DNA of 64,000 nucleotides from Pantoea sp. Lij88 (GTDB taxonomy: Bacteria > Pseudomonadota > Gammaproteobacteria > Enterobacterales > Enterobacteriaceae), in NCBI RefSeq assembly GCF_030062155.1, contig NZ_CP118269.1:2108001-2172000 (forward strand). Reading direction: 5' to 3'. A program made the position numbers and the translations under genes. The stretch's first letter is position 1; the number at the start of each line of letters is the position of its first letter. The notes beneath the pieces are model-generated. The model was given only the letters and a program-made list of their open reading frames with translations. It made no database searches and had not been told where the DNA came from. Below are positions 34,529 through 45,171 of the stretch, in pieces.

Positions 34529-35926
34529 TTACGACTTCATGCTGCCGACCATCTCTTCCGGACGGACCCAGGCATCAAACTCTTCTTCAGTGAGATAACC
34601 CAGTTTCAGCGCCGAGCCTTTCAGCGTCAGCCCCTCTTTATGTGCCTTCTTGGCAATTTCTGCCGCTTTGTCATAGCCAATATGGGTATTCAGCGCCGTC
34701 ACCAGCATCAGCGATTCGTTGAGCAGTTGATCGATGCGCTCGCGCACCGGCTCAATACCAACCGCACAGTGGTGATTAAAGCTGTCCATGCCATCCGCCA
34801 GCAGGCGAATCGATTGCAGGAAGTTATGGATCACCATCGGACGGAAGACGTTCAGCTCAAAGTTACCGGACGCGCCGCCCATATTGATCGCCACGTCATT
34901 ACCCATCACCTGGCAGCAGAGCATCGTCATCGCTTCGCACTGGGTTGGATTCACTTTGCCCGGCATGATGGAGCTGCCTGGTTCATTTTCCGGGATAGCG
35001 ATTTCACCGATGCCGCAGCGCGGGCCGGACGAGAGCCAGCGCACGTCGTTCGCGATCTTCATCAGTGATGCGGCCAGCCCTTTCAGCGCGCCATGCGCAT
35101 GCACCAGCGCATCACAGGTGGCCAGCGCCTCAAATTTGTTGGGCGCGGTGACAAACGGCTGCTGTGTGAGATCGGCCAGCGCCTTCGCTACGCGCACCGC
35201 ATATTCCGGATGCGTGTTCAGGCCGGTGCCCACCGCGGTTCCGCCCAGCGCCAGCTCGGCCACGTGCGGAATGCTCTGTTCGATATGCTTCAGGTTGTGC
35301 TCCAGCATCGCCACCCAGCCGGAAATCTCCTGGCCCAGCGTCAGCGGCGTCGCATCCTGCAGGTGAGTACGGCCAATTTTGACGATATCTTTAAAGGCCT
35401 CAGACTTCTGGCTCAGCGTCTTTTTCAGTACCTGGATCTGTGGGATCAGCTGTTCGCGCAGGGCGATGACGGCGGCAACGTGCATCGCCGTGGGGAAGAC
35501 ATCGTTCGAACTCTGACTCTTGTTGACATCATCGTTGGGATGGACCAGGCGCGACATGCCGCGCTCTCCGCCGAGGATTTCACTCGCGCGGTTCGCCAGC
35601 ACTTCATTCATGTTCATGTTGGTCTGGGTGCCGGAGCCGGTCTGCCAGATCGCCAGCGGGAATTCATCTGCATGTTTGTCCGCCAGCACCTCATCCGCCG
35701 CGCTGACAATCGCATCGGCTCGGTCAGCGGGCAGCAGTCCCAGATCGCGGTTCACGCTGGCCGCAGCGCGCTTGGTCAGCGCCAGCGCATGCACCAGCGC
35801 GGTCGGCATTTTTTCGGTTGAGATACGGAAGTGTTCCAGTGAGCGCTGCGTCTGCGCGCCCCACAGTTTGTCTGCCGGTACGTCAATGGGGCCCATTGAA
35901 TCTTTCTCAATGCGGTTGCCTGCCAT
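34529..35926 (-). CDS. fumC: FumC, class II fumarase
   Basis: Iron-free fumarate hydratase of 465 residues interconverting fumarate and L-malate. The superfamily signature [17 protein letters not shown] is near residue 318, with the mobile catalytic-Ser loop. [14 protein letters not shown] near 139 and [13 protein letters not shown] near 188 (with the His of the active site) complete the site. It is the oxygen- and iron-stable isozyme, in E. coli controlled by SoxRS. No fumA lies between it and manA, unlike in E. coli. Confidence 0.97.
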   Translation of the reverse strand: MAGNRIEKDSMGPIDVPADKLWGAQTQRSLEHFRISTEKMPTALVHALALTKRAAASVNRDLGLLPADRADAIVSAADEVLADKHADEFPLAIWQTGSGTQTNMNMNEVLANRASEILGGERGMSRLVHPNDDVNKSQSSNDVFPTAMHVAAVIALREQLIPQIQVLKKTLSQKSEAFKDIVKIGRTHLQDATPLTLGQEISGWVAMLEHNLKHIEQSIPHVAELALGGTAVGTGLNTHPEYAVRVAKALADLTQQPFVTAPNKFEALATCDALVHAHGALKGLAASLMKIANDVRWLSSGPRCGIGEIAIPENEPGSSIMPGKVNPTQCEAMTMLCCQVMGNDVAINMGGASGNFELNVFRPMVIHNFLQSIRLLADGMDSFNHHCAVGIEPVRERIDQLLNESLMLVTALNTHIGYDKAAEIAKKAHKEGLTLKGSALKLGYLTEEEFDAWVRPEEMVGSMKS

Positions 35927-36122
35927 GAATACGTCTCCTTCACCTTGTTTTTAAAAGAATGACCGCCAGGGTCGTTGCATTCAGCTGTCGGGCGGTCAGG
36001 ATAGTAATACACAATAATTTAACATTATCAGAGCTTAGCGTCCTTTTGCGCTGGATATGTATTTTTACTGGCAGTTTCTGCTTTAATAGCCGCAATAATT
36101 TCCCGTGATAAAGGGTTATACG

Positions 36123-37298
36123 ATGCAAAAAATGAACAATTCGCTGCAAAATTACGCGTGGGGCAGCAAAACTGCGTTGACTGAGCTTTATGGGATTGCG
36201 AATCCGGAGGGAGTGCCAATGGCGGAACTCTGGATGGGCGCACATCCGAAAAGCCCTTCCACCGTGATGGATCAGGGCAGCGAGCGTTCTTTGCGCGAGG
36301 TGATTGATGCCGCGCCTGCTGCCATGCTGGGCGATCCAGTCGCGCAGCGTTTTGGTGAACTTCCCTTCCTGTTCAAAGTGTTGTGTGCCGATCAGCCGCT
36401 GTCGATTCAGGTACATCCCAGCAAACGCGCCGCTGAAGTGGGTTTTGCCCGTGAGAATGCCGCCGGTATTCCGTTAAGTGCAGCAGAGCGCAACTATAAA
36501 GATGCCAACCACAAGCCGGAGCTGGTCTATGCGCTGACCGCCTTCCAGGCGATGAATGGCTTTCGCACGCTGACGCAGATGGTTTCACTGCTGGAGCCGG
36601 TCGCGGGTGCACACCCGCAGATTGCCCATTTTCTGCAGCACCCCAATCAGGAGACGCTGGCCGCGCTGTTCTCTACACTGCTGTCACTGGAGGGCGAGCC
36701 GAAATCGCTGGCGCTGGGCGTACTGAAATCCGCGCTTGATGTGCAACAGGGCGAACCGTGGGAAACCATCCGCATGATTGCGGCTGAATATCCAGACGAT
36801 AGCGGTCTGTTTTCACCGCTGCTGCTGAATGTGATCACCCTGCAACCCGGTGAAGCGATGTTCCTCTACGCGGAAACCCCGCACGCCTATCTGAAAGGCG
36901 TGGCGCTGGAGGTGATGGCAAATTCCGATAACGTGTTGCGGGCCGGGCTGACCCCGAAATATATCGATATCGCCGAGCTGATGGCTAACCTGAAGTTTGA
37001 TGAAAAGCCTGCCAGTGCGCTGCTGACCGAACCTGAGCAACAGGGCAATGCGCTGCGCTTCCCGATTCCGGTCGAAGACTTTGCCTTTGCCATTCATAGC
37101 CTGAACGCCGAACCGCAGTCGCTGGCCCAGCAGAGCGCCGCCCTGCTGTTCTGTATCGAAGGCCAGGCGGTGATCGCCAAAGGCGAGCAGCAGGTGACGC
37201 TGAAACCTGGCGAATCCTGCTTTATTGCGGCCAGCGAATCACCGGTCACTGTCGCCGGTACGGGCCGGCTGGCGCGGGTATTTAACGACTTAGGGTGA
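36123..37298 (+). CDS. manA: ManA, mannose-6-phosphate isomerase
   Basis: Zinc isomerase of 391 residues linking mannose-6-phosphate and fructose-6-phosphate, needed for GDP-mannose sugars and mannose use. The start at ATG 36123 gives MQKMNNSLQNYAWGSKTALT, aligned with E. coli ManA. Zinc ligands are in PLSIQVHPSK (Gln and His near 100), NHKPELVYAL (Glu near 136) and the later AETPHAYLKG (His near 257). A hairpin with a T-run follows the gene. Confidence 0.97.
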   Translation: MQKMNNSLQNYAWGSKTALTELYGIANPEGVPMAELWMGAHPKSPSTVMDQGSERSLREVIDAAPAAMLGDPVAQRFGELPFLFKVLCADQPLSIQVHPSKRAAEVGFARENAAGIPLSAAERNYKDANHKPELVYALTAFQAMNGFRTLTQMVSLLEPVAGAHPQIAHFLQHPNQETLAALFSTLLSLEGEPKSLALGVLKSALDVQQGEPWETIRMIAAEYPDDSGLFSPLLLNVITLQPGEAMFLYAETPHAYLKGVALEVMANSDNVLRAGLTPKYIDIAELMANLKFDEKPASALLTEPEQQGNALRFPIPVEDFAFAIHSLNAEPQSLAQQSAALLFCIEGQAVIAKGEQQVTLKPGESCFIAASESPVTVAGTGRLARVFNDLG

Positions 37299-37350
37299 AG
37301 CGGCTGACGGAATGCCTGTTAACTGCTATTATTTCAACCTATTAGCTTTT

Positions 37351-37370
37351 AAACGCCTGCGGGCGTTTTT
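37351..37370 (+). terminator. Terminator of manA
   Basis: AAACGCC / GGCGTTT stem around TGCG followed by T residues, 52 bases after the manA stop. Confidence 0.85.
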
Positions 37371-37430
37371 CTTCGGTCGCTGGGGCAAACCCGCGGCATA
37401 AGCGGACTCAAGGATAAGGACGAATCAGCA

Positions 37431-38930
37431 ATGAAAAAGACCAATGTTGCCGTAGGTGTGATCATCGCACTGGGCGTTGTCTGGACGGGCGCGGCATGGT
37501 TCACCGGCAAGCAGATTGAAAGCCACAGGGACCAGCTGATGCAGAACGCCAATGCACAGCTGAATGCTTATGCCCCTAACAGCCGACTGAAGATCAGCTA
37601 TCAGGACTATCAGCGCGGCGTGTTCAGCAGCAAAGTGAATCTGGTGGTTCAGGCTAACTCGCAGACGGAAGATAATCCGCTGCTGAAGCCGGGTCAGAGC
37701 ATCATCCTGAACGAGACCATCGATCATGGTCCTTTCCCGTTTGCCCAGCTGAAGCATTTCAATCTGATCCCGAGCATGGCGTCGGTGCATACCGAACTGG
37801 CTAACACCGATGCGGTGAAGAAGCTGTTTGAGCTGACCGGCAACAAGTCGCTGATTAATGCAGATACCCGCATCGGCTACAGCGGTGCCACCGATACGGC
37901 GCTGCGCATCCTGCCTGTGGATTATCAGAATGCGCAAACCGGTGAACGTCTGGCCACCAATGGCGGCACCTTCAACGTCAGCGCAGATAATAAAGGCGAT
38001 AAAGTGTCGCTGGACAGTGACGTTGATAGCCTCGCGCTGACCAGTAAAAATGAGATGGGCCAGCCGGTCCTCTTCACCATCAATGGTCTGAAGCTGAGCG
38101 GTAACACGCACCTCAGCCCGGAAGGCGTGCGTATCGGCGACCAGTCAGTGAATATTGAGAAGGTTAACGCCAGCATCAATGGTCAGGACGCGCTGACGCT
38201 GAATAAGATGAAAGGCACCTCCTCTTTCGATAACAGCGCCGGTAAAATTGGCGGCGATATCGACTACAAGGTTGAAGGCGTTCAGCTGCAGAAGCAGGAC
38301 TTTGGTCAGGCCGCGCTGAAGATGAAGCTCTCCCAGTTTGACGCGCAGGCGGTGAAAGCCTTCTCCGATCGTTACAACGCGCAGATGCAGGAACTCCTGA
38401 GCCAGCCAGGCGTCGCGGAAGACCCTATCCGCTATCAGGCGGGCGTGCATCAGATTCTGGTGAGCAACCTGCCAATGCTGCTGAAAGGCTCGCCATCCAT
38501 CAGCATCGCCCCGCTGAGCTGGAAGAATGATAAAGGTGAAAGCACCTTTAATCTGACCGCCAGCTTCAACGATCCGTCTGCCGTAACCGGCGAACCCCAG
38601 ACTCTCAGCGCCATGGTTGATCGGGTTCTGAAGAGCCTGGACAGCAAGCTGGTCATCAATATGCCGATGGCGACAGAAACGATGCATAAAGTGGGTCTGG
38701 CTGAAGGTTATCAGGCCAACGATGCGCAGAAGCTGGCGGATCAGCAGGTGAAAGGTCTGGCGGCGATGGGTCAGATGTTCCGCCTGACTCAGCAGCAGGA
38801 TAACAACATCGTTACCAGCCTGCAGTACACCAACGGTCAGGTGAACATGAACGGCGACAAGATGACGCTGGAGCAGTTCCTGTCCCGCTACATGCTGGGT
38901 ATGCCGACCAGCGAAGGCATGCCGCAGTAA
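37431..38930 (+). CDS. ydgA: YdgA-family periplasmic/membrane protein (DUF945)
   Basis: Protein of 499 residues with a single N-terminal membrane segment (VAVGVIIALGVVWTGAAWF) and a large, probably periplasmic domain of repeated beta-rich units, characteristic of DUF945. Opening and neighbours (manA upstream, add downstream) match E. coli ydgA. E. coli YdgA is known only as an inner-membrane-associated protein. The ribosome-binding site AAGGA lies upstream of the ATG. It stands alone, with a terminator behind it. Confidence 0.93.
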   Translation: MKKTNVAVGVIIALGVVWTGAAWFTGKQIESHRDQLMQNANAQLNAYAPNSRLKISYQDYQRGVFSSKVNLVVQANSQTEDNPLLKPGQSIILNETIDHGPFPFAQLKHFNLIPSMASVHTELANTDAVKKLFELTGNKSLINADTRIGYSGATDTALRILPVDYQNAQTGERLATNGGTFNVSADNKGDKVSLDSDVDSLALTSKNEMGQPVLFTINGLKLSGNTHLSPEGVRIGDQSVNIEKVNASINGQDALTLNKMKGTSSFDNSAGKIGGDIDYKVEGVQLQKQDFGQAALKMKLSQFDAQAVKAFSDRYNAQMQELLSQPGVAEDPIRYQAGVHQILVSNLPMLLKGSPSISIAPLSWKNDKGESTFNLTASFNDPSAVTGEPQTLSAMVDRVLKSLDSKLVINMPMATETMHKVGLAEGYQANDAQKLADQQVKGLAAMGQMFRLTQQQDNNIVTSLQYTNGQVNMNGDKMTLEQFLSRYMLGMPTSEGMPQ

Positions 38931-38946
38931 ACGCTGTCTTCCCGTG

Positions 38947-38972
38947 AAGGCGACCTCCGGGTCGCCTTTTTT
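38947..38972 (+). terminator. Terminator of ydgA
   Basis: AAGGCGACC / GGTCGCCTT stem around TCCG followed by T residues. Confidence 0.92.
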
Positions 38973-39119
38973 ATGCCTGACAGCCGCCGAAATGCGTTTG
39001 CGCGCCGGTTATGGGTAATTAAGCAGCATCCGGCGCGGCTGTTGCGCAAATAGCTGGCGCTGTTGCGCAAGATATTTTTATAATGCTCTGCACTTCACCG
39101 ACAACTGAGCGAGTGCGCC

Positions 39120-40115
39120 ATGATCGATTCTAAAATTCCTCTGACTGATATTCACCGCCACCTTGATGGCAACATTCGTGCACAAACCATTCTCGATTTA
39201 GGTCGCCAGTTTAACCTTACCCTGCCCGCCACCACGCTTGAGACGCTGCTTCCGCATGTGCAGGTCGGCGAGAACGAACCTGACCTGGTCAGCTTCCTGC
39301 AGAAGCTGGACTGGGGTGTGAAAGTGCTGGGCGATCTGGATGCCTGCCGTCGCATTGCGCAGGAGAATGTCGAAGATGCCGCGCGCGCGGGCATTCACTA
39401 TGCTGAACTGCGTTTTTCCCCTGGCTATATGGCGATGACCCACAACCTGCCGATTGCCGGTGTGGTTGAAGCGGTGATCGATGGCGTACGCGCAGGTCGT
39501 CAGCAGCACAATATCGACGTGCGTCTGATTGGTATTATGAGCCGTACGTTTGGCGAAGATGCCTGTCTGAGTGAGCTGGAAGGTCTGCTTGCTCATCGCG
39601 ATCACATCACTGCGGTCGATCTGGCGGGTGATGAGCTGGGCTTCCCGGGCAGCGAGTTCCTGAGCCACTTTACTCAGGCACGCGATGCCGGTTTCCGCGT
39701 TACCGTGCATGCGGGCGAAGCGGCCGGACCCGAAAGTATCTGGCAGGCAATTCGCGAGCTGGGCGCTGAGCGTATCGGTCACGGCGTGAAAGCGATTGAA
39801 GATGGCGCACTGATGGATTTCCTGGCGGAACACCGGATTGGTGTTGAATCATGCCTGACCTCTAACATCCAGACCAGCACCGTGCCATCACTGGCGCAGC
39901 ATCCGCTGAAGACCTTCCTGGAGCATGGCATTCTGGCGACCATTAACACCGATGACCCGGCGGTTCAGGGCATTGAGCTGGCGCATGAGTATCAGCACGC
40001 CGCACCGGCTGCCGGTCTGAGCGCAGCGCAGATGCGTCAGGCGCAGGAGAATGGACTGACGATTGCCTTCCTCAGCGAGGCTGAGAAAGCGGCTATCCGC
40101 GCCCGCGTGCAGTAA
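39120..40115 (+). CDS. add: Add, adenosine deaminase
   Basis: Zinc hydrolase of 331 residues that deaminates adenosine and deoxyadenosine to inosine forms. Metal and catalytic residues appear in order: [10 protein letters not shown] (HxH near residues 12-14), [15 protein letters not shown] (His and Glu near 197-200), IGHGVKA (His near 221), [10 protein letters not shown] and INTDDPAV (Asp pair near 278-279). Length and order between ydgA and ydgJ match E. coli. Confidence 0.97.
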   Translation: MIDSKIPLTDIHRHLDGNIRAQTILDLGRQFNLTLPATTLETLLPHVQVGENEPDLVSFLQKLDWGVKVLGDLDACRRIAQENVEDAARAGIHYAELRFSPGYMAMTHNLPIAGVVEAVIDGVRAGRQQHNIDVRLIGIMSRTFGEDACLSELEGLLAHRDHITAVDLAGDELGFPGSEFLSHFTQARDAGFRVTVHAGEAAGPESIWQAIRELGAERIGHGVKAIEDGALMDFLAEHRIGVESCLTSNIQTSTVPSLAQHPLKTFLEHGILATINTDDPAVQGIELAHEYQHAAPAAGLSAAQMRQAQENGLTIAFLSEAEKAAIRARVQ

Positions 40116-40133
40116 TCTGCTCGTTGCAGCCAT

Positions 40134-40163
40134 AAAAAACGGGCCGGATATCCGGCCCGTTTT
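40134..40163. terminator. Terminator of add
   Basis: A perfect 20-bp palindrome CGGGCCGGATATCCGGCCCG (40140-40159) flanked by A and T runs, usable in both directions. Confidence 0.92.
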
Positions 40164-40211
40164 AATGTAAGGAAATGCTCAAGGACAGGTGGCTTTAAGA
40201 CCGAGATTACA

Positions 40212-40317
40212 CAGGGAACGGGGTCAGATCGGAAAGACGCAAAAGCCGCCATCCCTGGCATGCTCGGCCCGCGCCGTCCTGCCGCGGGACGCTTTCCTCT
40301 TCTGACCCCGTTCCCTG
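40212..40317. repeat. Large palindromic intergenic repeat element between add and ydgJ
   Basis: Perfect 17-bp terminal inverted repeats CAGGGAACGGGGTCAGA (40212-40228) and its complement (40301-40317) enclose about 72 bases. Inside, GGAAAG/CTTTCC (40231 and 40292) extends the stem and a smaller CCCGCG/CGCGGG hairpin sits near the centre. It has no frame of useful length. It resembles a MITE-like or REP-type element of Erwiniaceae genomes; I cannot name the family. Confidence 0.85.
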
Positions 40318-40412
40318 AATGTTGAGCAAATTTATTGCTGTAGTACTTACCCGCTTTTGAGCTTGTCAGTCATCTGCCCGAAGTATTAAATGACCATTAT
40401 TACACTCACCCA

Positions 40413-41459
40413 TTAAACGCGCTTCAGCGACAGCGTCTGGCGTTTCTCGGCGGACTGCAGACCCAGCTCGATCAACTCCATCACCTGAATCGCCTCTTCC
40501 GCCGTCACCGGATTGTTACCACGTCCGGCAATCGCGTCGCGGATGCCCGCATAGTAGGCAGGATAGTTGCCTGGCTGCGTCAGCTGTGTGGTTTCGGTCA
40601 GTGAATCACCCTCAACCAGCGTCAGCGTGCCGTCGCGCATGTCATAACCCCAGTCCTCCTGCGGCGGGAAATCGCCCGACTTCAGGCGATCTTCCTGCGG
40701 ATCCAGACCATATTTGACGTAACTGCCGCGCGTGCCGTGGACGGTGTAACGGGCAGATTCCGCCGCCACCAGCATGCTGGCATGCAGCACGACGCGGCGC
40801 TGCGGATAAGTCAGCGTGGCGTGGAAGTAGTCGGTGGTCTGCGCGCCCGGACGCATCTCGGCCAGATCGACATTGATGGCGACCGGCGGGCCAAACAGCT
40901 GCAGCGCCTGGTCCAGCAGATGCGGCCCCAGGTCATACCAGATTCCGCTGCCTGCGCCCTTCATTTCACGCCAGCGATTACGCACTTCCAGACGGAAGCG
41001 GTCAAAGTGCGATTCGAAGTAGCGCACTTCTCCCAGCGAGCCCGCCTCCAGCAGGGATTTCAGCGTCAGGAAATCACTGTCCCAGCGGCGGTTATGGAAC
41101 ACCGACAGCAGCAGCCCTTTGGCTTTCGCCAGCGCATCCAGCTCACGCGCCTGTGACAACGTCACGGTAAACGGCTTATCGACCACGACATGTTTACCGG
41201 CGTTCAGCGCCGCTTTAGCCAGCGGGAAGTGGGTGTCATTAGGGGTGGGAATGACAATCAGTTGCAGCGTAGGATCGTCCAGCAGCGCCTGAGGATCGGC
41301 CACCACCTTAACGGCAGGCCAGTCGGCGTGGACTTTGCTGGCATCGCTACTGGAAATGGCTGCCAGCTCGACATCCGGCGTCCCTGCAATCAGCGGGGCG
41401 TGAAACGTTTTACTGGCAAAACCGTAGCCGATCAAACCAACACGTAATTTATCGCTCAT
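40413..41459 (-). CDS. ydgJ: YdgJ-family Gfo/Idh/MocA oxidoreductase
   Basis: NAD(P)-dependent sugar- or inositol-type oxidoreductase of 348 residues. I chose ATG 41459 behind AGAGGAA. The Rossmann motif GLIGYGFASKTFHAPLI is at residues 8-24, and the family's EKP-like motif is HVVVDKPFTVTLSQ near 94-107. The C-terminal alpha/beta domain carries WYDLGPHLLDQAL with the catalytic-type Asp/His. The substrate is unknown. The same gene follows add in E. coli. Beyond it the E. coli order breaks: an arabinose and galactofuranose block intervenes before cnu. Confidence 0.92.
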   Translation of the reverse strand: MSDKLRVGLIGYGFASKTFHAPLIAGTPDVELAAISSSDASKVHADWPAVKVVADPQALLDDPTLQLIVIPTPNDTHFPLAKAALNAGKHVVVDKPFTVTLSQARELDALAKAKGLLLSVFHNRRWDSDFLTLKSLLEAGSLGEVRYFESHFDRFRLEVRNRWREMKGAGSGIWYDLGPHLLDQALQLFGPPVAINVDLAEMRPGAQTTDYFHATLTYPQRRVVLHASMLVAAESARYTVHGTRGSYVKYGLDPQEDRLKSGDFPPQEDWGYDMRDGTLTLVEGDSLTETTQLTQPGNYPAYYAGIRDAIAGRGNNPVTAEEAIQVMELIELGLQSAEKRQTLSLKRV

Positions 41460-41561
41460 TTGGATTCCTCTTAGAGCCTGACTGGTCAGGCCCATCATTG
41501 ATAACCTGATTGATTTAAGACTATTAACCAGGTGAGGACAAGAAGGAATCCCCCGAAAAAA

Positions 41562-42479
41562 CTAAGAGATAGCACTCCGGGCCAGGGGCCAGGCCGTCTG
41601 TGCCGCCAGGCTGTCGTGCGCGTCCTGATTACGGCGGCGGAAGTCGCTGGGACTGACACCGACACGCTTACGGAATACCCGTGAGAAATAGAGCTGGTCG
41701 TCGTAACCCACTTCACGCCCTACCGAGGCGATCGGTTCCTGGGTGGTCTGCAGCAGCAGTTTGGCGCGGATAACCCGCTGATCTTCACGCCAGCGCAGCA
41801 GGTTGACACCCATCTGCTCGCGGAACAGGTGCGCCAGCCGCGACGGTGACAGGCAGACGTGGCGCGCCACCTCTTCAATCTTGACCTCGCTGGCGAGATG
41901 ATTGGTCACATACTGGCAGGCTTCAATCACGCGCGGATCGCGGATGAGTTGATGACTGCGCGGATCTTCTTCAACGGCACGCAGCAGCAGCCGTTCCAGC
42001 AGGTTCATCGCCAGCTCTTCCGCAAATCGGCGGCCCGAATTGTGGGTCTGTTCGATGCTGGCAAACAGGCGGTCGAATTCACCGCGCAGCGATTCCGGCA
42101 GCAGCAGACGTCCCACACCCTCCTGCTCATCCTGCCAGCGCAGCCAGTCATGCCAGTAGGCGCGCGGACGGAAATAGACCCAGCGGTGGAACCACTGCGG
42201 GCTGTCCGGCGCACGGCCATAGTAGTGGGCGGTTTTTGGCTGAAACAGCAGCATTTCGCCCGGTTCGCAGTCGAACGCCCGCTCGCCGTCGAACACCCGA
42301 CCTTTGCCTTTAATGGTGAGATTCAGAATGTAACCTTTCATGCCGTGCGGGCGGTCGATAAAGAAATCGAGCGGGCCATCAGCGGTGATGGGCGTCAGCC
42401 CTGCCACCAGCCAGGCATTAAATGAATAGCCCGGCAACAGGGGGTTTTGCTGCTCGGCCGGTAATTCGCGGTGATACAT
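41562..42479 (-). CDS. araC: AraC, arabinose operon regulator
   Basis: Regulator of 305 residues. The N-terminal part is the arabinose-binding cupin and dimer domain ([40 protein letters not shown]), close to E. coli AraC. The C-terminal part has two helix-turn-helices ([20 protein letters not shown] and [21 protein letters not shown]). It lies behind araH in the same direction, with a strong hairpin between, so part of its expression may come from the araFGH message and part from its own promoter. It should act at the I-type sites upstream of araB. Confidence 0.96.
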   Translation of the reverse strand: MYHRELPAEQQNPLLPGYSFNAWLVAGLTPITADGPLDFFIDRPHGMKGYILNLTIKGKGRVFDGERAFDCEPGEMLLFQPKTAHYYGRAPDSPQWFHRWVYFRPRAYWHDWLRWQDEQEGVGRLLLPESLRGEFDRLFASIEQTHNSGRRFAEELAMNLLERLLLRAVEEDPRSHQLIRDPRVIEACQYVTNHLASEVKIEEVARHVCLSPSRLAHLFREQMGVNLLRWREDQRVIRAKLLLQTTQEPIASVGREVGYDDQLYFSRVFRKRVGVSPSDFRRRNQDAHDSLAAQTAWPLARSAIS

Positions 42480-42512
42480 AGCGTCCTCACTCAGTCTGTT
42501 ATTGTTCGGATA

Positions 42513-42540
42513 GCCCGCAGAGGCTTCTGCCTCTGCGGGC
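42513..42540 (-). terminator. Strong hairpin between araH and araC
   Basis: Perfect 12-bp stem GCCCGCAGAGGC / GCCTCTGCGGGC with loop TTCT. No T-run follows on the minus strand, so it may protect or process the araFGH message rather than terminate it. Confidence 0.6.
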
Positions 42541-42555
42541 CAACGACTCGTTCAA

Positions 42556-43539
42556 TCAGGCTTTTTTCTGTTTGTAACGGTCAAAAATCACCGCAGCTAA
42601 CAGTATCAGACCGCGCACCACATACTGTGAGAATGGCGAGATATTCAATAAATTCATCGCATTCTCTACCGTGCCGAGGATTAATACCCCTGCCACCACG
42701 TAAGAAATTTTGCCGATGCCACCTTTCAGCGACACGCCACCCAGTACGCAGGCAGAAATCACCACCAGCTCATAGCCGATGGAGGTCATTGGCTGTCCGC
42801 TGGTCATACGTGACGCCAGGATGATGCCCGCCGCCGCTGAAACCAGACCGGAAAGAATGAAGATGATGATGCGGGTACGCACCACCGGCACACCGGCCAG
42901 GCGCGCCGCCTCTTCATTGCCACCAATCGCCAGCGTATTCCGGCCAAACGTCGTTTTGTTGAGCAGGAAGCCGAAGATCAGCATGGTCGCCAGGGTCAGC
43001 CAGATTGGCGCCGGTACGCCAAGCCAGTTGGCAAAGCCGAGTTCAAAGAAGCGCTCATCTTCGATCCCGACCGCTTTACCGTCAGAGAAGATATAAGCCA
43101 GGCCGCGCACGATCTGCATCGTCGCCAGCGTGGTGATCAACGCATTGATCTTGAGCCGGGCGATTACAAAGCCGTTGATAAAGCCGGTGATCATACCGAG
43201 CACCAGACCGGCAGCGACGCCAATCCACAGGCTTTCGGTCATGTTGATCACCACGGCGGTGACGACACCGGCACAGGCGATAACCGAGGCGACCGACAGG
43301 TCGAAATCACCGGAGGCCAGACAGAACAGCATGCCGCAGGCGACCATGCCGGACATCGACATCGCCAGCCCTAAGCCTTTCATATTGATAAACGAGCCGA
43401 AGTTCGGCACAAAAATCGCACAGACAATAAACAGCAGTGCAAATACCACCAGCATGCCGAAGTTGTCCCAGATGCGACCTAACTGCAGGCCGCCGCGTGA
43501 AGCGGGCTGCGGCGTATTTGAGGTCGTGGATGAAGCCAT
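42556..43539 (-). CDS. araH: AraH, L-arabinose ABC transporter permease
   Basis: Inner-membrane permease of 327 residues with about ten hydrophobic helices. It shows the sugar-permease signature GDFDLSVASVIACAGVVTAV and the EEAARLAGVPVVRTRIIIF coupling loop that meets AraG. It follows araG after 12 bases. Together with AraF and AraG it imports L-arabinose. The C-terminus ends in ILLAAVIFDRYKQKKA, as in E. coli AraH. Confidence 0.95.
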   Translation of the reverse strand: MASSTTSNTPQPASRGGLQLGRIWDNFGMLVVFALLFIVCAIFVPNFGSFINMKGLGLAMSMSGMVACGMLFCLASGDFDLSVASVIACAGVVTAVVINMTESLWIGVAAGLVLGMITGFINGFVIARLKINALITTLATMQIVRGLAYIFSDGKAVGIEDERFFELGFANWLGVPAPIWLTLATMLIFGFLLNKTTFGRNTLAIGGNEEAARLAGVPVVRTRIIIFILSGLVSAAAGIILASRMTSGQPMTSIGYELVVISACVLGGVSLKGGIGKISYVVAGVLILGTVENAMNLLNISPFSQYVVRGLILLAAVIFDRYKQKKA

Positions 43540-43551
43540 GATGATCTCCTG

Positions 43552-45072
43552 TCAGGCCACGGCGGCCGCTTGAGTGGTTTTGGGCATCGCCAGGCTCAGC
43601 GTCTGCTGCTCCGTAGCGTCGTCGTGCAGCAGTTCACCGGCAATGGCACCTTCACGCATCACAACGATGCGGTCAGCCAGGCCCATCACTTCCGGTAAAT
43701 CGCTTGAGGCGAACAGCACCGCAATGCCCCGGTTCGCCAGCTGATAAATCAGGTTATAAATTTCATGTTTGGCACCGACATCGATGCCGCGCGTGGGCTC
43801 ATCCAGCAGGATCACTTTCATATCTTCGGAGAGCCAGCGTCCCAGAATCGCCTTCTGCTGGTTACCGCCGGAGAGGTTCATGATCAGCTGATCGGCGCTG
43901 GGCGTTTTGATGTTCAGCGAGCGGATATGGCTGTCGGCATTCTTGTGTTCCCAGCCATTTTTAATCAGGCAACCAGCCGTAAGATTGTGACGACGGGCGC
44001 TGATGTTGATGTTGTCGCGCACCGAGTGCACCGGAATAATTCCCTCGGCTTTACGGTCTTCCGGGCAGAGCATGATGCCCGCGCGGATGGCGTCGATAGG
44101 CTCCCGCAGCGGCAGCGGTTTACCGTCCAGGATCACCTGACCGCCGCGCAGACGCGTGCCGCCAAACAGGCCTTTCAGCAGCTCACTGCGTCCGGCACCG
44201 ACCAGGCCAAACAGTCCGACGATTTCACCGGCATGGACTTTCAGCGAAATGGGCGTACGCACGCCCTTCGCTTCGACCTTGTCCAGCTCCAGCCGCACGT
44301 CCCCTTTGGGACGCGGTGAGTAGCCATAGATATCACCCAGGTTACGTCCCACCATCGCCTGCACCAGATCGTCGTGATGGGTGTTCGCCATATCAGTAAA
44401 CGTCCGCACGTAGCGGCCATCTTTAAACACGGTGATGGCATCGCTGAGGGCGAAGATCTCTTCCATGCGGTGGGAAACGTAGAGCACCACCCGGCCCTCC
44501 TCGCGGAGCTGGCGGATGACGCGGAACAGGTTGTCGATTTCACGTGCTGACAGTGAGCTGGTTGGCTCATCAAAGGCGATAATGCGCGCGTTGCGCGCCA
44601 GCGCTTTGGCAATTTCTACCATCTGCCACTGCCCCAGCGACAGATATTTCAGTGGCATATCGGGATCGATATCCATGCCGAGATTTTTCAGCTGCACGCC
44701 CGCTTCAAAACGCATCAGCTTACGGTTAACCAGCCCATGCTTGTGCGGGATCTGGCCGAGATAGATGTTCTCCGCCACGCTCATTTCCGGCACCAGATGC
44801 AGTTCCTGGTAAATAATGGCGACGCCCGCGTCCAGCGCATCCGTGGTGCGCTGAAAACTCATCGGCTTGCCTTTAATGCGAATCTCACCGCCGCTCGGCT
44901 GATAACTGCCGCTGAGTATTTTTAACAGCGTCGATTTGCCTGCGCCGTTCTCGCCCATCAGAGCATGGACTTCACCGCCACGGCAGTCGAAAGAGATATC
45001 CTGCAACGCTTTCACGCCAGGGAAGGTTTTACTGATGCCATGAAACGACAGAAATGCTGAATCAGTGTTCAT
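43552..45072 (-). CDS. araG: AraG, L-arabinose ABC transporter ATPase
   Basis: Double-ATPase subunit of 506 residues, starting at ATG 45072 behind GAGGA. The first half has Walker [15 protein letters not shown], signature [15 protein letters not shown] and Walker [12 protein letters not shown]. The second half has a degenerate Walker A region ([16 protein letters not shown]), signature [15 protein letters not shown] and Walker [15 protein letters not shown]. This layout is standard for monosaccharide transporters. Two hairpins lie between araF and araG (45087-45124 and 45142-45159), which may lower araGH relative to araF. Confidence 0.96.
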   Translation of the reverse strand: MNTDSAFLSFHGISKTFPGVKALQDISFDCRGGEVHALMGENGAGKSTLLKILSGSYQPSGGEIRIKGKPMSFQRTTDALDAGVAIIYQELHLVPEMSVAENIYLGQIPHKHGLVNRKLMRFEAGVQLKNLGMDIDPDMPLKYLSLGQWQMVEIAKALARNARIIAFDEPTSSLSAREIDNLFRVIRQLREEGRVVLYVSHRMEEIFALSDAITVFKDGRYVRTFTDMANTHHDDLVQAMVGRNLGDIYGYSPRPKGDVRLELDKVEAKGVRTPISLKVHAGEIVGLFGLVGAGRSELLKGLFGGTRLRGGQVILDGKPLPLREPIDAIRAGIMLCPEDRKAEGIIPVHSVRDNINISARRHNLTAGCLIKNGWEHKNADSHIRSLNIKTPSADQLIMNLSGGNQQKAILGRWLSEDMKVILLDEPTRGIDVGAKHEIYNLIYQLANRGIAVLFASSDLPEVMGLADRIVVMREGAIAGELLHDDATEQQTLSLAMPKTTQAAAVA

Positions 45073-45086
45073 GTTAATCCTCACTC

Positions 45087-45159
45087 TTTCGCGCCACCGG
45101 CCGGGTATGGCGGGCGACGCGAAATGGGCTATTAAGGATGCCGGGCTGCGGACAGCCCG
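45087..45159 (-). promoter_or_regulatory. Hairpin pair between araF and araG
   Basis: TTTCGCG (45087-45093) pairs with CGCGAAA (45118-45124), and CGGGCTG (45142-45148) pairs with CAGCCCG (45153-45159). No T-run follows either, so differential mRNA stability, favouring araF, is likelier than termination. Confidence 0.5.
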
Positions 45160-45171
45160 ACAGGCTCAGAG

